Of a DNA stretch of 25,549 nt, positions 18,103 through 25,498 are shown one piece after another (within the stretch, counting starts at the first letter, position 1; every line of letters begins with the position of its first letter). The stretch covers positions 1 to 25,549 of the forward strand of contig CAYVFC010000116.1 of NCBI GenBank assembly GCA_964450715.1, in the 5' to 3' direction. The stretch comes from CAYVFC01 sp964450715 (GTDB taxonomy: Bacteria > Myxococcota_A > Polyangia > Polyangiales > JAFGIB01). The notes under the pieces are model-generated. The model was not told the origin of the DNA, searched no databases, and saw only the letters and a list, made by a program, of their open reading frames with translations. A program made the translations under genes and the position numbers.

Positions 18103-19307
18103 TGAAGCACCTGGTGACGACGGCTGCCTCGCGGCTCGGGGCCCTGGCCTGCGCCGCCCTGGCCTGGGCGGCTTGTGCTGACGTCAACTACCGGAACGGC
18201 GATTCCTCCGCTTCGGATGAGTGCCCGGTGGGCACCGAGGGATGCGCCTGTACCACCGGAGGCGCCTGCGATCCGGATCTCTTTTGCCGCTCGAATACCT
18301 GCCAGCGCCCGGACGGCGCGGGCGGCGGTGGCGCTGAGGGCGGCGAGGGCGGCGGCGGTGGCGCTGAGGGCGGCGAGGGCGGCACGACGGCCGCCGTCTT
18401 TGATGAGGACGACTACGGGGATCTTGCCGACTGCCACCAGGGCTGCGGGCACGCCCACGTCGACTCTCCGTTCGTGGTGAATATCACGGCCACCGAGGGC
18501 GAGACCGGCTTCAGCGTGAACGGGCAGCAATACCAGACGCTGCGCGGTACCATCGACGACGACGAGCACTACGGCGTCTGGGGCTACGACCTGGACGCTC
18601 TGCAGGTGAAGATCCGTCCGGCGACGCTGCTGGAGATCACCGTCGACCTTGCCGAGGGCTCGGATATGGACCCCTTTGTCTCCACCTATGATCCGCTGCT
18701 GATCCACAGCGCGCCGCTTTACGGATGGCTGACCCAGAACGACGACGGCTCGGCCCAGAGCCGCTCGGCCCGCACCGTGATCGCCGCGCCGGTGCTGGAC
18801 GAGCAGACCTGGCTGGTGGTGGTGGACGACGCGCGCAACCTGGCCGGGGAAACGTCGCGCGGCGGCGAGTCGTACCGGTACGAGCTCTCCTTTCGCGTTC
18901 TGGGAGAGGTAGAGTACTTCGATCTGGATCTGAGCGGAGACGACCGCAGCGATACGCGGCTGGAGATGGAGCTGGAGAAAGCCGGGGACATCCACTACTA
19001 CCGCTTCGTCGATCCCGGCCACCGGCGTTACCTCGTCGAGTTCGAGTCACATCACGATGACTTCTGCGGCCACCTCTGGCAGATCGACCTGCTGGAAGGC
19101 GCGGCCTGGCTTCCGGTGGGCGCCAACGACGACGATCCGAGCGACGGCTGCACCGCATCGCTCTCCTTCGAGACGGCGAGCCGGTACTACGACCCGGACA
19201 ACGACATGTATGTTTTTGTGGTTACCGACTACGAAGGCCGGGGCAGCAACCTGGGACTGGGAGCGTTCACCTACGATCTGACCGTGCGACCGGCGCCCGG
19301 GCCCTGA
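18102..19307 (+). CDS. Exported lipoprotein, paralogue B of a tandem pair
   Basis: The real start is ATG 18102, which overlaps the previous stop; the frame is open further upstream, but only because of the paralogue's coding sequence. The 401-aa product has a signal peptide ending at AWAAC (Cys25, fair lipobox) and a Cys cluster (CPVGTEGCACTTGGAC, 41-56), very like paralogue A. A Gly/Glu linker (71-94) is made of two copies of a ten-residue unit. The C-terminal region shares CGHAHVDSPFVV, DPFVSTYD, RTVIAAP, VVDDAR, KAGDIHYYRF and FCGHLWQID with paralogue A. I infer a gene duplication. Function unknown; probably outer-membrane or surface located. Confidence 0.78.
   Translation: MKHLVTTAASRLGALACAALAWAACADVNYRNGDSSASDECPVGTEGCACTTGGACDPDLFCRSNTCQRPDGAGGGGAEGGEGGGGGAEGGEGGTTAAVFDEDDYGDLADCHQGCGHAHVDSPFVVNITATEGETGFSVNGQQYQTLRGTIDDDEHYGVWGYDLDALQVKIRPATLLEITVDLAEGSDMDPFVSTYDPLLIHSAPLYGWLTQNDDGSAQSRSARTVIAAPVLDEQTWLVVVDDARNLAGETSRGGESYRYELSFRVLGEVEYFDLDLSGDDRSDTRLEMELEKAGDIHYYRFVDPGHRRYLVEFESHHDDFCGHLWQIDLLEGAAWLPVGANDDDPSDGCTASLSFETASRYYDPDNDMYVFVVTDYEGRGSNLGLGAFTYDLTVRPAPGP
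18321..18380 (+). repeat. Perfect in-frame 30-bp tandem duplication
   Basis: Bases 18321-18350 equal 18351-18380. The unit encodes GGGGAEGGEG and lies in the linker of paralogue B. Confidence 0.96.
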
Positions 19308-19344
19308 ACGAGCCCTCCGAAGCGGTCGCAAGCGACCCGAGCGG

Positions 19345-19374
19345 TTGACAGTTTTTCGCTTCCCGACTTACACT
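19345..19374 (+). promoter_or_regulatory. Sigma-70-type promoter of the tail-tube-like gene
   Basis: A perfect TTGACA (19345-19350) and TACACT (19369-19374) are 18 bp apart; TTACAC at 17 bp is an alternative -10. The leader to the ATG would be about 55 bases. A small GGTCGC/GCGACC hairpin (19324-19337) precedes it, after the lipoprotein stop. Confidence 0.6.
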
Positions 19375-19436
19375 CGTACTTACGCTCGAATCTTCGGAAA
19401 ACCTCGGTAAACCACTAGAAGAACGGGGAAAACGAG

Positions 19437-19931
19437 ATGAACAAACCCACGATTCTGGCGATTCTCATCCTGGGCGGCCTGCTGACCATGGCTCCCGCGC
19501 GGAGGCAGGAGGCCTTTGGCGACTACATCGGAGCCTATAACTTCGCCGTCGTCATCGACGGCGTGGATGCCGGCTACTTCAACGCGGTATCCGGCCTTGA
19601 GGCCTATACCGAGATCATCGAGTGGCAGGACGGCCCGGATACCGTCATCCGCAAGCGACCGGGCCGCGAGGGGTTCAAGAACGTGGTCTTGACCAAGGGG
19701 TACATGGCCACCACGATTCTCAGCGACTGGTTCGAAGCCTTGAGACTGGGGCAGTACGAGCGCAAGCAAATCTCCATCATCCTCAACGACGACGTGGGCG
19801 GGGAGATCAAGCGCTGGAATCTCTTCGAGTGCTTCCCGGCGCGCTGGGGCATGAAAGGCCTGAACGGCAACGAGTCGGCCCCGGTAGAGGAGTACGTGGA
19901 GATCGCTTTCGAGTGGTTCGAGGAAGCGTAA
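19437..19931 (+). CDS. Phage tail tube (T4 gp19-like) protein with signal peptide
   Basis: The 164-aa product carries the marks of T4 gp19-like inner tube proteins of contractile phage tails and injection systems: YNFAVVIDGVDAGYFNAVSG leading to VSGLE (51-55), KRPGREGFKNVVLTKG (73-88), and RWNLFECFPARW (126-137). Length is right for the family. It differs from typical members in its N-terminus: Lys3, a hydrophobic run 5-18 and a likely signal peptidase I site at APA/RR (19-21). An internal ATG at 19488 would remove this, but has no clear ribosome binding site, while the first ATG fits the promoter. No sheath, baseplate or ATPase gene is near. It stands alone between its promoter and a terminator. 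Confidence 0.85.
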   Translation: MNKPTILAILILGGLLTMAPARRQEAFGDYIGAYNFAVVIDGVDAGYFNAVSGLEAYTEIIEWQDGPDTVIRKRPGREGFKNVVLTKGYMATTILSDWFEALRLGQYERKQISIILNDDVGGEIKRWNLFECFPARWGMKGLNGNESAPVEEYVEIAFEWFEEA

Positions 19932-19960
19932 CCTCTACCCGCTTTTCGGTTACACCTTTC

Positions 19961-19995
19961 AACCCCGGATCGGCAGGGCTCGGTCCGGGGTTTGC
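19961..19995 (+). terminator. Terminator hairpin after the tail-tube-like gene
   Basis: AACCCCGGA (19961-19969) pairs with TCCGGGGTT (19984-19992), extended inward by a few wobble pairs, followed by a short T stretch. It lies 30 bp after the stop codon. Confidence 0.65.
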
Positions 19996-20059
19996 TGTCT
20001 CTTGCGCCGGGTGCGCGGTAACGATTACGTTGGCGGGGCGCTGAACGAGCTCTACGGAC

Positions 20060-20572
20060 ATGGCAGACCAACGCGCCTTCAAGATCCGGCTCACCCTGGT
20101 GGTGTGCACGGTGGTGTTCGCGGCCGACCGCGTCACCAAGGAGCTGGCCCGCGCCTTTTTGGCCGACGGCGAGCCCGAGGCCATCCGGGTGCTCAAGGGG
20201 GTTTTCTACCTGCGCTGGTCCACCAACCCGGCGGGTTTCTTCGGCGCCCTGGAGGGTATCGGTGAGGCTGCGCGACCGGCCTTTTTCCTGCTGAGCACCG
20301 CGCTGTTCGCCGGTTTCCTCGTCTACTTGCTGAGCCGCAGCTCGCGGTCGGACGAGCTACAGGCGCTGACCCTGATCCTGGGCGGGGTGCTGGGGAACGG
20401 CGTCGACCGCTTGCTGTACGGTCACGTCATTGACTGCGCCTTCCTGGTGGTTCCCCGGCGCACCTCGTTCAATATCGCCGACCTGGCCATCTTCGTCGGC
20501 ATCGTCTGGATGGTGGTGATCAGCCTGGTCGGCCGGGCGAGGGCAAAACCCGGGGAGGAAAGTCGGGCTTGA
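20060..20572 (+). CDS. lspA: Lipoprotein signal peptidase LspA (signal peptidase II)
   Basis: The 170-aa product has four membrane segments and the family motifs in order: AADRVTK (21-27), STNPAGFFG (54-62, NP-GA-FG motif slightly altered), GGVLGNGVDRLLYGHVIDCAF (108-128) and SFNIADLAI (136-144). The catalytic aspartates correspond to Asp125 and Asp141. The enzyme cuts prolipoproteins just before the lipidated Cys in the inner membrane. It lies a few hundred bases after three probable lipoprotein genes. The stop overlaps the TTG start of the next gene. Confidence 0.95.
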   Translation: MADQRAFKIRLTLVVCTVVFAADRVTKELARAFLADGEPEAIRVLKGVFYLRWSTNPAGFFGALEGIGEAARPAFFLLSTALFAGFLVYLLSRSSRSDELQALTLILGGVLGNGVDRLLYGHVIDCAFLVVPRRTSFNIADLAIFVGIVWMVVISLVGRARAKPGEESRA

Positions 20573-21588
20573 AGTTTTTACGGGCATTCCTCGGCCTGCT
20601 GGTCGCCCTGGCGCTGGTGCTGAGCTACGCCGTGTACCGCTGGTGGTCGGCCGAAAGGCAGGACAGCGGCACAGACGCGGGCGCGCCGGTGCGCTGGCTC
20701 TCGCTTTCCGAGCAGGCGCTTCATTCGCTGAAGAGAGGGCGGCCGGCCGATCCGCTGCCGCCTGCGCCCGAGGGAACGCTGCGACGCGGCCGGGCAGAGG
20801 GCCGGAGCTTCCGGGTCGCCAGGCCCCCACCCAATCCGGCCGGTGATCTGGTCTGGACGGGCGAACGGGTCGCCCATCCGCGCGCCGGGCTCGGCTACTC
20901 CCGTCTGGCGGTCGCGCGATGGCAGGCGGGCGGGCGCACGGGGCCCTCGCCGGAGCGCGTCGGCCTCAGCCTCTCGCCGTTTCCGACCCCCACACCCGTT
21001 GCCCCGCCCGCCGGCGAGGCCCTGCCGGCCCCGGGCAGCAGCGCGGGCGATGCCCTTCAAACCGGCGCCGCCGGCGCGGGAGAGGTGCCGCCGGGGGGCG
21101 CCATCACCGAGGGCGCCCGAGAGCCGCCGGCCGCGGTCGCACCCGAACCAAAGGGCGGAAAGATCATCGAGAGAAAACAACCGCTGTATCCCTACGTCGA
21201 GGTCTTCGACCGGCGCGGCGAGGCACATCGGCTCCAGCTGGACAACAACCGTCACCTCGTCTACTCGTCGCCCGAGAAGAACGAGATCGTCATTGACGGC
21301 GTGCACCGCGTGACCGCCTTCAACCTGAACCTCGACCTGGCCGACCAGGTTCACGTGGCCTGGTTCCAGCCCGACACCAATCAGCTGAGCTACGCCTGGC
21401 TGGCGCGGGACGCGCAGGGGAAGCTCGGTGTCTACTACTCGGCGATGATCGACAAACCGCCGGAGCCCGACTTCATCGAGATCAGGCCCCTGCCGGACAG
21501 GATCCGGATCCGCTACGGGACCGAGGAAGAACAGCACACCCTGAGCGTCGACACCGGCGATCCATCGGTACACGTGCGCGTACGCTGA
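20569..21588 (+). CDS. Membrane-anchored protein of unknown function coupled to lspA
   Basis: The start is TTG 20569, overlapping the lspA stop as TTGA, with GAGGAA about 9 bases upstream. The 339-aa protein has one N-terminal membrane anchor (about 4-23), a Pro/Gly/Ala-rich middle (about 95-200) likely to be extended, and a compact C-terminal domain from about 205 (YPYVEVFDRRGEAHRLQLDN, VHVAWFQPDTNQLSYAWL, IEIRPLPDRIRIRYG) that looks beta-rich. I recognise no family. The tail would lie in the periplasm. The tight overlap implies coexpression with lspA, so a role in lipoprotein or envelope quality is possible but unproven. Confidence 0.7.
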   Translation: MKFLRAFLGLLVALALVLSYAVYRWWSAERQDSGTDAGAPVRWLSLSEQALHSLKRGRPADPLPPAPEGTLRRGRAEGRSFRVARPPPNPAGDLVWTGERVAHPRAGLGYSRLAVARWQAGGRTGPSPERVGLSLSPFPTPTPVAPPAGEALPAPGSSAGDALQTGAAGAGEVPPGGAITEGAREPPAAVAPEPKGGKIIERKQPLYPYVEVFDRRGEAHRLQLDNNRHLVYSSPEKNEIVIDGVHRVTAFNLNLDLADQVHVAWFQPDTNQLSYAWLARDAQGKLGVYYSAMIDKPPEPDFIEIRPLPDRIRIRYGTEEEQHTLSVDTGDPSVHVRVR

Positions 21589-21716
21589 GGGGGTTGAATA
21601 AACCAGGGTGGGTGGCGTATCAGTCCAGAGCATATCTCAAAGATACTCGGTCAGCATTTTTGGAATATGCCCTGCGAGATCCGTTCAAACACCGACGTCG
21701 GGAAAGGGGTGCCGGA

Positions 21717-22637
21717 GTGATACCGGTTACGAGGTGTCTTCGCCGCGGCGGTCCGGGGTTGTTGGCCTTGATCGGTGCGGCCGCGCTGTCTCTGCATGTC
21801 CGCGCGGACGACCAGGAGGCCGAATCCTGCTCTTTCGCCTGCCCGGCGGAGGGGATCGAGTGGGGCAACGGGTCGATCACCGGGGAGGTGTTGATCGACG
21901 GGTACTTCCGAGCGGTTATCCGGCACGGCGAGGCAGGCAGCCGTCTCGCCGACCGCATGGCGAAGCACATACAGCGCATCGCGCATTCGGTCGGCATCGA
22001 GCCGTGGGTCGATGACTCGCCCCTGGGCCCTCGGTTCCAGCAGGCGGTGCGCGAGCGCTTCGAGCTGCAGGGCGACCTGCAGATCGCGTTCGAGCCCCCC
22101 GGATGCGCGGTGCTCACGCGCACCTGCGCCTCGGACGGCGACGAGCCTCCGGGCTATACGCGAAATTCGATCAACGTCTCGCAACTGCCGCTCGACTGCA
22201 GGTACCAGCATTACGCGGCGGCGTACGAGGCGGCCTGCGATCGTCCCCGGCTCACCGCGAGCTACCAGCTGCGACCCGACGCCCGGGCGTATACCGATCG
22301 CCACGCCCGGTACGAGCTGCAAGCCTGGCTGCATCAGCTCGAGGTGAGCTTGCCGCCGCTGCTCGGCCTGGATGCCGAGGCCGAGCTGTACCAGGAGACG
22401 GGAAGGCGGATCGCGGCCGACGCCGAGGCCGTGCTCGAGTACGGCATCGAGGTGGCGACCGGGTACGAAGAAGAGGATTGCGTACCATCGTGCGGGAGCA
22501 TGTACCGGACGTACCTGATCGGGAGTTGCATGCCGGACGAGCTCGCGCAGGCTCCCTGGCTGATCGAGTCCATGGACGAGATGCTGCAGGAACGGCGGAC
22601 CGCGGTGGCCTCGCTTCGGGACGCGCTGGCCCCGTGA
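21717..22637 (+). CDS. Exported protein of unknown function
   Basis: The frame is open from 21594, but GTG 21717 is preferred: AAAGGGG precedes it by 7 bases and it puts a signal peptide at the N-terminus (basic RCLRRGG, hydrophobic 14-27, cleavage near VRA/DD at 30-31). The mature protein (about 276 aa) is rich in Glu, Arg and Tyr, with six or more spread cysteines (for example CSFACPAEG, DCVPSCGSMY). It has no membrane segment and no motif I know. A cysteine-bonded periplasmic or secreted protein is likely. It lies between the lspA pair and ssb with no obvious link to either. Confidence 0.6.
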   Translation: MIPVTRCLRRGGPGLLALIGAAALSLHVRADDQEAESCSFACPAEGIEWGNGSITGEVLIDGYFRAVIRHGEAGSRLADRMAKHIQRIAHSVGIEPWVDDSPLGPRFQQAVRERFELQGDLQIAFEPPGCAVLTRTCASDGDEPPGYTRNSINVSQLPLDCRYQHYAAAYEAACDRPRLTASYQLRPDARAYTDRHARYELQAWLHQLEVSLPPLLGLDAEAELYQETGRRIAADAEAVLEYGIEVATGYEEEDCVPSCGSMYRTYLIGSCMPDELAQAPWLIESMDEMLQERRTAVASLRDALAP

Positions 22638-22747
22638 TCCGGGGTGCCCGGTGACGGTAGGGTCACGGCTCGATTGATTGTCGCCGCCAGGCGGACTACT
22701 GTCGGGGTCGTGGTGATTTCTGTGCCAAGGTGAATGAGGGGAGACGC

Positions 22748-23206
22748 ATGACCGAAGGACTGAACAAGGCGATACTGATCGGCAATCTCGGGCAGGACCC
22801 GGAGCTCCGCTACACCCAGGGAGGGCAACCGGTGCTCAACCTACGGATGGCGACCACGGAGACCTTCGTCAACCGGGACAAGGAGCGCCAGCAACGCACC
22901 GAGTGGCACACGGTGGTGGTGTGGGGCAAGCGAGGGGAAGCGCTGAACAAGATCCTATCCAAGGGGCGCGGCATATGCGTCGAGGGACGCATCCAGACCC
23001 GCAAGTGGGAGGACCGGGACGGCAACAAGCGCTACGGCACGGAGATCGTGGCCACCAACGTGATCCTGCTCGGGGGCAAGGGGCAGCCCGGAGCGGGCGA
23101 CTACGACGACCGGCCCTCCGGATCGGGGCGCGACACGGTCGATGACTACCAGGGTGGGCCGATGGGCGACGGCAACGGCGGGTACGAAGACGACATCCCT
23201 TTCTGA
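22748..23206 (+). CDS. ssb: Single-stranded DNA-binding protein SSB
   Basis: ATG 22748 is preferred over the upstream GTG 22730 because GAGGGGAGA precedes it closely and the conserved N-terminus (LNKAILIGNLGQDPELRYT) begins there. The 152-aa product has the OB fold at about 5-108 (WHTVVVWGKRGEALNKILSKG, VEGRIQTRKWEDRDG) and a Gly/Asp-rich tail ending in DDIPF, the tip that binds partner repair and replication proteins. It coats single-stranded DNA in replication, recombination and repair. The tlyA-type gene starts 16 bp downstream. Confidence 0.97.
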   Translation: MTEGLNKAILIGNLGQDPELRYTQGGQPVLNLRMATTETFVNRDKERQQRTEWHTVVVWGKRGEALNKILSKGRGICVEGRIQTRKWEDRDGNKRYGTEIVATNVILLGGKGQPGAGDYDDRPSGSGRDTVDDYQGGPMGDGNGGYEDDIPF

Positions 23207-23221
23207 AGCGCCGTGTAGGGC

Positions 23222-24013
23222 GTGGTGGCTTCGGGCCGTAAAAAGAGCGGCGAGCGGCGGCAACGCGCGGACACGCTGCTGGTGCAGCGCGTGCTGGCGC
23301 CGAGCCGGGAGCGCGCCCGCGCGCTGATCCTGGCCGGGCTGGTCCGCAGCGGTCAGCAGCCAGTGCTCAAGGCCGGGCAGATGCTGCCGGCCGACGCCCC
23401 GCTGGAGGTACGCGGCAAGGAGCACCCCTATGTCTCGCGGGGAGGGGTCAAGCTACAGGGCGCGCTCGAGGCCTTTGGGCTCGATCCCGCCGGCCGGGTG
23501 GCGATCGACATCGGCGCCAGCACGGGCGGATTCACCGACTGCCTGCTGCAGCGGGGAGCCAGCCGCGTGTACGCGGTGGACGTGGGCTACGGACAGCTGG
23601 CCGACAGCCTCAGGAAGGACGCACGGGTGCGGGTGATGGAGCGGACCAACGCCCGTTTCTTGAAGCCCGGGGACGTGGGCGAGCCCGCGGACCTGGTGGT
23701 CATCGACGCCTCGTTCATCGGCCTGGACAAGCTGCTTCCGGCCGCGATCGGGCTGCTGCGCCCCGGGGGCGACATGGTGGCGCTGGTCAAGCCCCAGTTC
23801 GAGGTAGGCCGCGGCAAAGTGGGCAAGAAGGGGGTGGTGCGCGACCCTACCGCGCGGGCCGAGGCCATCGAGAAGGCCGTCGAGCGGGCGCGGGCGCTGG
23901 GGCTGCAGAAACTGGGGGGCGCCGACTCGGTGCTGCAGGGGCCGCAGGGCAACCTGGAGCACTTTCTCTGGCTGCGGCTGCCGGGTGCTAGGCCCACCCC
24001 TACCGATGGATGA
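23222..24013 (+). CDS. tlyA: TlyA-family rRNA (cytidine-2'-O) methyltransferase
   Basis: GTG 23222 gives 263 aa. An S4 RNA-binding domain (about 16-75, RADTLLVQRVLAPSRERARA) leads to PYVSRGGVKL and an FtsJ-like methyltransferase domain: DIGASTGGFTDCLL (96-109, SAM binding), VYAVDVGYGQL, VVIDASFIGL (Asp162) and LVKPQFEVGR (Lys190). TlyA proteins methylate cytidines in 16S and 23S rRNA, and some are also called haemolysins. The last residues (GARPTPTDG) are encoded by a palindromic repeat seen elsewhere in the window. The gene follows ssb closely and precedes yebC by 187 bp. Confidence 0.93.
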   Translation: MVASGRKKSGERRQRADTLLVQRVLAPSRERARALILAGLVRSGQQPVLKAGQMLPADAPLEVRGKEHPYVSRGGVKLQGALEAFGLDPAGRVAIDIGASTGGFTDCLLQRGASRVYAVDVGYGQLADSLRKDARVRVMERTNARFLKPGDVGEPADLVVIDASFIGLDKLLPAAIGLLRPGGDMVALVKPQFEVGRGKVGKKGVVRDPTARAEAIEKAVERARALGLQKLGGADSVLQGPQGNLEHFLWLRLPGARPTPTDG

Positions 24014-24042
24014 CACCTTCGCCCCTAGGGGAGGGGCTTGCC
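23987..24042. repeat. GC-rich palindromic repeat across the tlyA stop
   Basis: GCTAGGCCCACCCCTACC (23987-24004) pairs imperfectly with CTAGGGGAGGGGCTTGCC (24025-24042). The left arm resembles 15576-15592 and codes the last tlyA residues. Confidence 0.7.
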
Positions 24043-24113
24043 TCCATGATTCTACGCATCTCATTCCGTTTCGCGTTTGGCATTTCCGTGGGGGGGCGGG
24101 CGCATGGCACGGC

Positions 24114-24132
24114 GGGCGGAAGGGCGGGCGGG
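24114..24132 (+). other. G-quadruplex-type motif upstream of yebC
   Basis: Four GGG runs with loops of 5, 1 and 1 bases fall within 19 bases, about 70 bases before the yebC start. A run of seven G lies at 24090-24096. Confidence 0.6.
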
Positions 24133-24200
24133 AGGCGATTGATTTACCCGCGCGGCTCGATTAGACATCTGACTTGGGCAAAAAAGCAGGGAGCGGATAA

Positions 24201-24950
24201 ATGAGCGGCCATAGCAAGTGGTCCAGCATCAAGCACAAGAAGGGCGCGGCAGACGCCAAGCGCGGGCGCATCTTCACCAAGATCATCAAGGAGATCAGCA
24301 TCGCCGCCCGCATGGGAGGCGGGGATCCGGACGGCAACCCGCGGCTGAGGCGAGCCATCGACCTGGCCAAGGGCAACAACATGCCCCAGGACAACATCAA
24401 TCGGGCCATAAAGAAGGGCACGGGCGAGCTGGAAGGGGTCACCTACGAGGAGCTCACTTACGAGGGGGTGGGTGCGGCGGGCTCGCTGATCCTGGTCAAG
24501 GTGGTGACCGATAACCGCAACCGCACGGCGGCGGAGCTGCGCAAGCTCTTCGACAAGCGCAACGGCCAGCTGTCCAGCGCCGGAAGCGCGGCCTGGGCCT
24601 TCGAGGAAAAGGGGACCATCTCGCTGCCGGCCGAGGCCGCCACCGAGGAGCAGCTGTTCGACGTGGCCGTGGGGGCCGGGGCCGAGGACGTGGAGCAGAT
24701 AGGGGAGAGCTGGATCATCACCACCCCCAAGGAGCAGCTGGACGAGATACGCAACGCACTCCGCGAGGCCGGGATCGAGGTCAACTCCGCTGACCTGGAC
24801 ATGCTGCCCAAGAACCGCAAGACGGTCGAGGGCCGCGACGCCGAGAACCTGATGAACCTGGTGGATGAGCTCGAGGAGCACGACGACGTGCAGAAGGTCT
24901 TCACCGACTTCGACATCGCCGAGCAGGAGCTGGAGCGGCTGTCGACGTGA
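24201..24950 (+). CDS. yebC: YebC/PmpR-family regulatory protein
   Basis: ATG 24201 follows a GGGAG motif. The 249-aa product begins with the family signature (GHSKWSSIKHKKGAADAKRG, then FTKIIKEISIAARMGGGDP) and continues with NMPQDNINRAIKKGTGEL, YEGVGAAGSLILVKVVTDNRNRT and GAWAFEEKG-like GSAAWAFEEKGTI. Length is normal. YebC-type proteins act as transcriptional regulators, and some members help translation of proline-rich stretches; which role applies here cannot be read from sequence. Its TGA overlaps the ruvC start. The yebC-ruvC order is common in bacteria. Confidence 0.97.
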   Translation: MSGHSKWSSIKHKKGAADAKRGRIFTKIIKEISIAARMGGGDPDGNPRLRRAIDLAKGNNMPQDNINRAIKKGTGELEGVTYEELTYEGVGAAGSLILVKVVTDNRNRTAAELRKLFDKRNGQLSSAGSAAWAFEEKGTISLPAEAATEEQLFDVAVGAGAEDVEQIGESWIITTPKEQLDEIRNALREAGIEVNSADLDMLPKNRKTVEGRDAENLMNLVDELEEHDDVQKVFTDFDIAEQELERLST

Positions 24951-25426
24951 TCGTATTGGGCGTCGATCCGGGCTCCATCCGCACCGGCTGGGGCCTGGTC
25001 ACGCGAGCCGGCACCCGGCTGGGAAGCCCGGCCGCCGGCGTGATCGAAGCCGGCCGCGCGGGGGAGCTGCCGGCCAGGCTTCACGCCATCTACTGCGGAC
25101 TGCTAGAGGTCATCGACGAGCACCAGCCCCAGGTCATGGCGGTGGAGGACATCTTCTTCGCGCGCTCGGTGCCGGCCGCGCTCAAGCTCGGCCACGCCCG
25201 GGGCGCGGCCCTTTTGGCCGCGGCCGAGTGCGGGATCGAGGTGTGCGCCTATCCCCCGGCGCTGGTCAAGAAGGCGGTGGCCGGCCGCGGCGGGGCGCAG
25301 AAGAAGCAGGTAGCCCGTATCATCGGCGCCATCCTCGGTTTAAAGGATCTACCCCCCACCGACGCCGCCGACGCGCTGGCCATCGCCATCACCCACCTGA
25401 GCGCTGCCCGCTTCCAGCAGCGGTAA
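24947..25426 (+). CDS. ruvC: Holliday junction endonuclease RuvC
   Basis: GTG 24947 overlaps the yebC stop in GTGA. The 159-aa product has all four acidic catalytic positions expected for RuvC: Asp7 in VLGVDPGS, Glu67 in VEDIFFA, and Asp139 with Asp142 in TDAADALAIAITH. The segment VKKAVAGRGGAQKKQV matches the conserved basic DNA-binding stretch. RuvC dimers cut Holliday junctions that have been moved by RuvAB. ruvA and ruvB, usually next, would lie beyond the window edge or elsewhere; the space after the gene to the edge is non-coding. Confidence 0.97.
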   Translation: MIVLGVDPGSIRTGWGLVTRAGTRLGSPAAGVIEAGRAGELPARLHAIYCGLLEVIDEHQPQVMAVEDIFFARSVPAALKLGHARGAALLAAAECGIEVCAYPPALVKKAVAGRGGAQKKQVARIIGAILGLKDLPPTDAADALAIAITHLSAARFQQR

Positions 25427-25498
25427 CGGGGCGTCCTTGCCGCACAGGCACCCTTAGGGTCCGTGACAAAATAACTCATCCATCTTTCGGGCGGGACG

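Noticed and set aside
21594..21716. TTG start for the exported unknown protein
   Set aside because: It would bury the signal peptide behind 41 residues; the GTG at 21717 has a better ribosome binding site and a normal leader.
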